From positions 1 to 23,149 of the forward strand of contig CAZQXS010000055.1 in the NCBI GenBank assembly GCA_964597275.1: a DNA stretch of 23,149 bases, in the 5' to 3' direction. A program made the translations under genes and the position numbers. The notes under the pieces are model-generated. The model made no database searches, was not told the DNA's origin, and saw only the letters and a program-made list of their open reading frames with translations. Below, piece after piece: positions 22,025-23,149 of this stretch. Position 1 is the stretch's first letter. Each line of letters begins with the position of its first letter. Source of the DNA: UBA8110 sp964597275. Its GTDB lineage: Bacteria > SAR324 > NAC60-12.

Positions 22025-23116
22025 TCAATGAAGCCGGAGTTCCGAGGGGGAGTCCTCGATCCACCCTCCGCCGAGCAACACCTCCCCGTCGTAAAACGCC
22101 GCTGCCTGCCCCGGAGTGACCGCACGCACCGGCTCGTCCAAAATCACGGACGCGGTTCCGTCAGGTCCGGGCTGGAGCGTTGCCGGAGTGCCGGAATGCG
22201 AGTAGCGCAGCTTGGCCGCCACCCGCATCGGTTCCTCCGGAGCGTCCACCGAAACCCAGTTGATGCCGGAAATTGACACGGTTTGCGACGCCAAGTCCGC
22301 TTCCTTCCCCAACACCACCTGATTGCGCTCGCGGTCCAAGCGCACCACATAGTACGGGGTCGCATCGGACACGCCCAAGCCCCGGCGCTGGCCAATCGTG
22401 TAGAACGGCAAGCCCTGATGCGTTCCCAGCACGTTTCCTTCGGGATCCACAAAGTCTCCGGGCTCCGGCGGCTTTGGCAATTCGGCGGCAAGGAACTGGC
22501 GATAGTCGCGGGGCACGAAGCAGACTTCCTGACTGTCCGGCTTGTCGGCGGCGGCAAAGTCCAGTTCGCTCGCCATGCGCCGCACTTGCGGCTTGACGTG
22601 ATCGGCGAGCGGAAAGCACAGCCGAGGCAGGCTTGCGCGTTCCACGCCCCAGAGGAAATACGTCTGATCCTTGCGCAAATCCGCAGGCCGCGCCAAGGCC
22701 CAGCCGCCGGAATCCGCTTCCTGCTGACTGCGGGCGTAGTGCCCGGTGGCCAGCAGTTCGCAATCCAACTCGTCCGCCTTCTCCAGCAAATAGCGGCTCT
22801 TGATGGTGCGGTTGCACATCACGCACGGGTTGGGCGTGCGCCCGTCCTGATACTCGCGGATGAAGTAGTCAATCACCTCGCTGCGGAACTCCTCCTGCAC
22901 GTCAAGGACGTAAAACGGGATGTCGAGCCGATGGCAGACCGCTCGTGCCTCCATCGCCTCGTCCAGCGAACAGCAGCTCTTGGGGCGCGAATCCTGCTCC
23001 GCGCCGTGGTAGAGCTTGAGGTGCAGCCCGATGACTTCGTGTCCTTGTTTTTTGAGCAAAGCGGCGGCAACGGAGGAGTCCACCCCCCCGCTCATTGCCA
23101 TTGCGACTCGTGCCAT
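22025..23116 (-). CDS. mnmA: tRNA-specific 2-thiouridylase MnmA
   Basis: This 363-residue protein thiolates U34 in the anticodons of Lys, Glu and Gln tRNAs, taking sulfur by persulfide relay. The PP-loop is SGGVDSS (9-15). The catalytic pair is C98 in NPCVMCN, which activates tRNA, and C199 in SQEVCFVP, which takes the persulfide. C101 completes the N-terminal C-x-x-C. TGHYAR (124-129), KDQTYFLW (149-156) and the FYTIGQRRGLG motif are also present. A Cys pair (KSCCS, 46-50) precedes the D-x-x-E-A segment, as in one MnmA subgroup. AAGGA lies 3 nt before the ATG. It appears to head the mnmA-aroK-xseB run; only 33 bases upstream are in the window, so no promoter can be judged. Confidence 0.97.
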   Translation of the reverse strand: MARVAMAMSGGVDSSVAAALLKKQGHEVIGLHLKLYHGAEQDSRPKSCCSLDEAMEARAVCHRLDIPFYVLDVQEEFRSEVIDYFIREYQDGRTPNPCVMCNRTIKSRYLLEKADELDCELLATGHYARSQQEADSGGWALARPADLRKDQTYFLWGVERASLPRLCFPLADHVKPQVRRMASELDFAAADKPDSQEVCFVPRDYRQFLAAELPKPPEPGDFVDPEGNVLGTHQGLPFYTIGQRRGLGVSDATPYYVVRLDRERNQVVLGKEADLASQTVSISGINWVSVDAPEEPMRVAAKLRYSHSGTPATLQPGPDGTASVILDEPVRAVTPGQAAAFYDGEVLLGGGWIEDSPSELRLH

Positions 23117-23149
23117 GATCCTTGCATTTCTCCGGGATGAACTGAGGGC

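Noticed and set aside
1..23149. Selenoprotein genes with in-frame TGA, prompted by selA
   Set aside because: No gene in the window has family homology continuing past a TGA stop, so no selenoprotein is supported here.
1..23149. tRNA, rRNA, CRISPR arrays, insertion sequences or attachment sites
   Set aside because: Intergenic gaps are short and I saw no cloverleaf, regular spaced repeat, transposase or integrase in any frame.

Overview
The window reads as a housekeeping and regulatory stretch of a GC-rich, probably Gram-negative bacterial chromosome. One run of 100 N (18309-18408) shows that it comes from a scaffolded draft assembly, possibly a metagenome bin. Hints to the taxon are an RNase E/G-family protein, YqgE, a classical ArgA (kinase-like domain plus GNAT), a sigma-54 enhancer-binding regulator with its kinase, an acyl-CoA-binding protein and SelA. 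Together these suggest a proteobacterium-like lineage, perhaps deltaproteobacterial or SAR324-like. That placement is inference only. I see no phage, insertion sequence, CRISPR array, tRNA or rRNA.

Layout. (1) 3-3002, + strand: the 3' part of a TPR protein of the TolB/adenylate-cyclase-associated type, a histone-deacetylase/acetylpolyamine amidohydrolase-family enzyme and a homocysteine S-methyltransferase. (2) 3062-9161, - strand, read from right to left: acyl-CoA-binding protein, gatA, serS, a methylthioinosine/methylthioadenosine phosphorylase, a degenerate receiver-domain protein, a DASS/SLC13 anion transporter, and a YoeB toxin relic abutting the transporter stop. A sigma-70-like promoter can be proposed upstream of the acyl-CoA-binding protein. 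(3) 9319-13117, + strand: a sensor histidine kinase, an NtrC/FlrC-like regulator and rsgA. (4) 13084-14163, - strand: a DciA (DUF721)-like protein that overlaps the end of rsgA tail to tail. (5) 14206-14763, + strand: yqgE, convergent with argA across a perfect 9-bp hairpin repeat. (6) 14824-23116, - strand: mnmA, aroK, xseB, the RNase E/G gene, the assembly gap, selA, a small exported TPR protein translationally coupled to selA, a DUF1330 protein with its own promoter and palindromic operator candidate, and argA.

How the genes fit together. Most encode translation and RNA functions (serS, gatA, mnmA, rsgA, RNase E/G, selA), DNA replication or repair (DciA-like, xseB) and amino-acid or sulfur metabolism (argA, aroK, homocysteine methyltransferase, the MTA/MTI phosphorylase). 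The kinase/regulator pair most resembles flagellar hierarchy regulators, but no flagellar genes are in view.

I found no convincing new multi-gene system. The points most worth a second look are the RNase E/G protein without its zinc-link cysteines, the DciA-like protein with a large insertion inside its core domain, selA followed by a secreted TPR protein rather than selB, the Cys-to-His change in the homocysteine methyltransferase, the receiver protein without its usual acidic pocket and lysine, the chimeric YoeB relic, and three intergenic hairpin/repeat elements.
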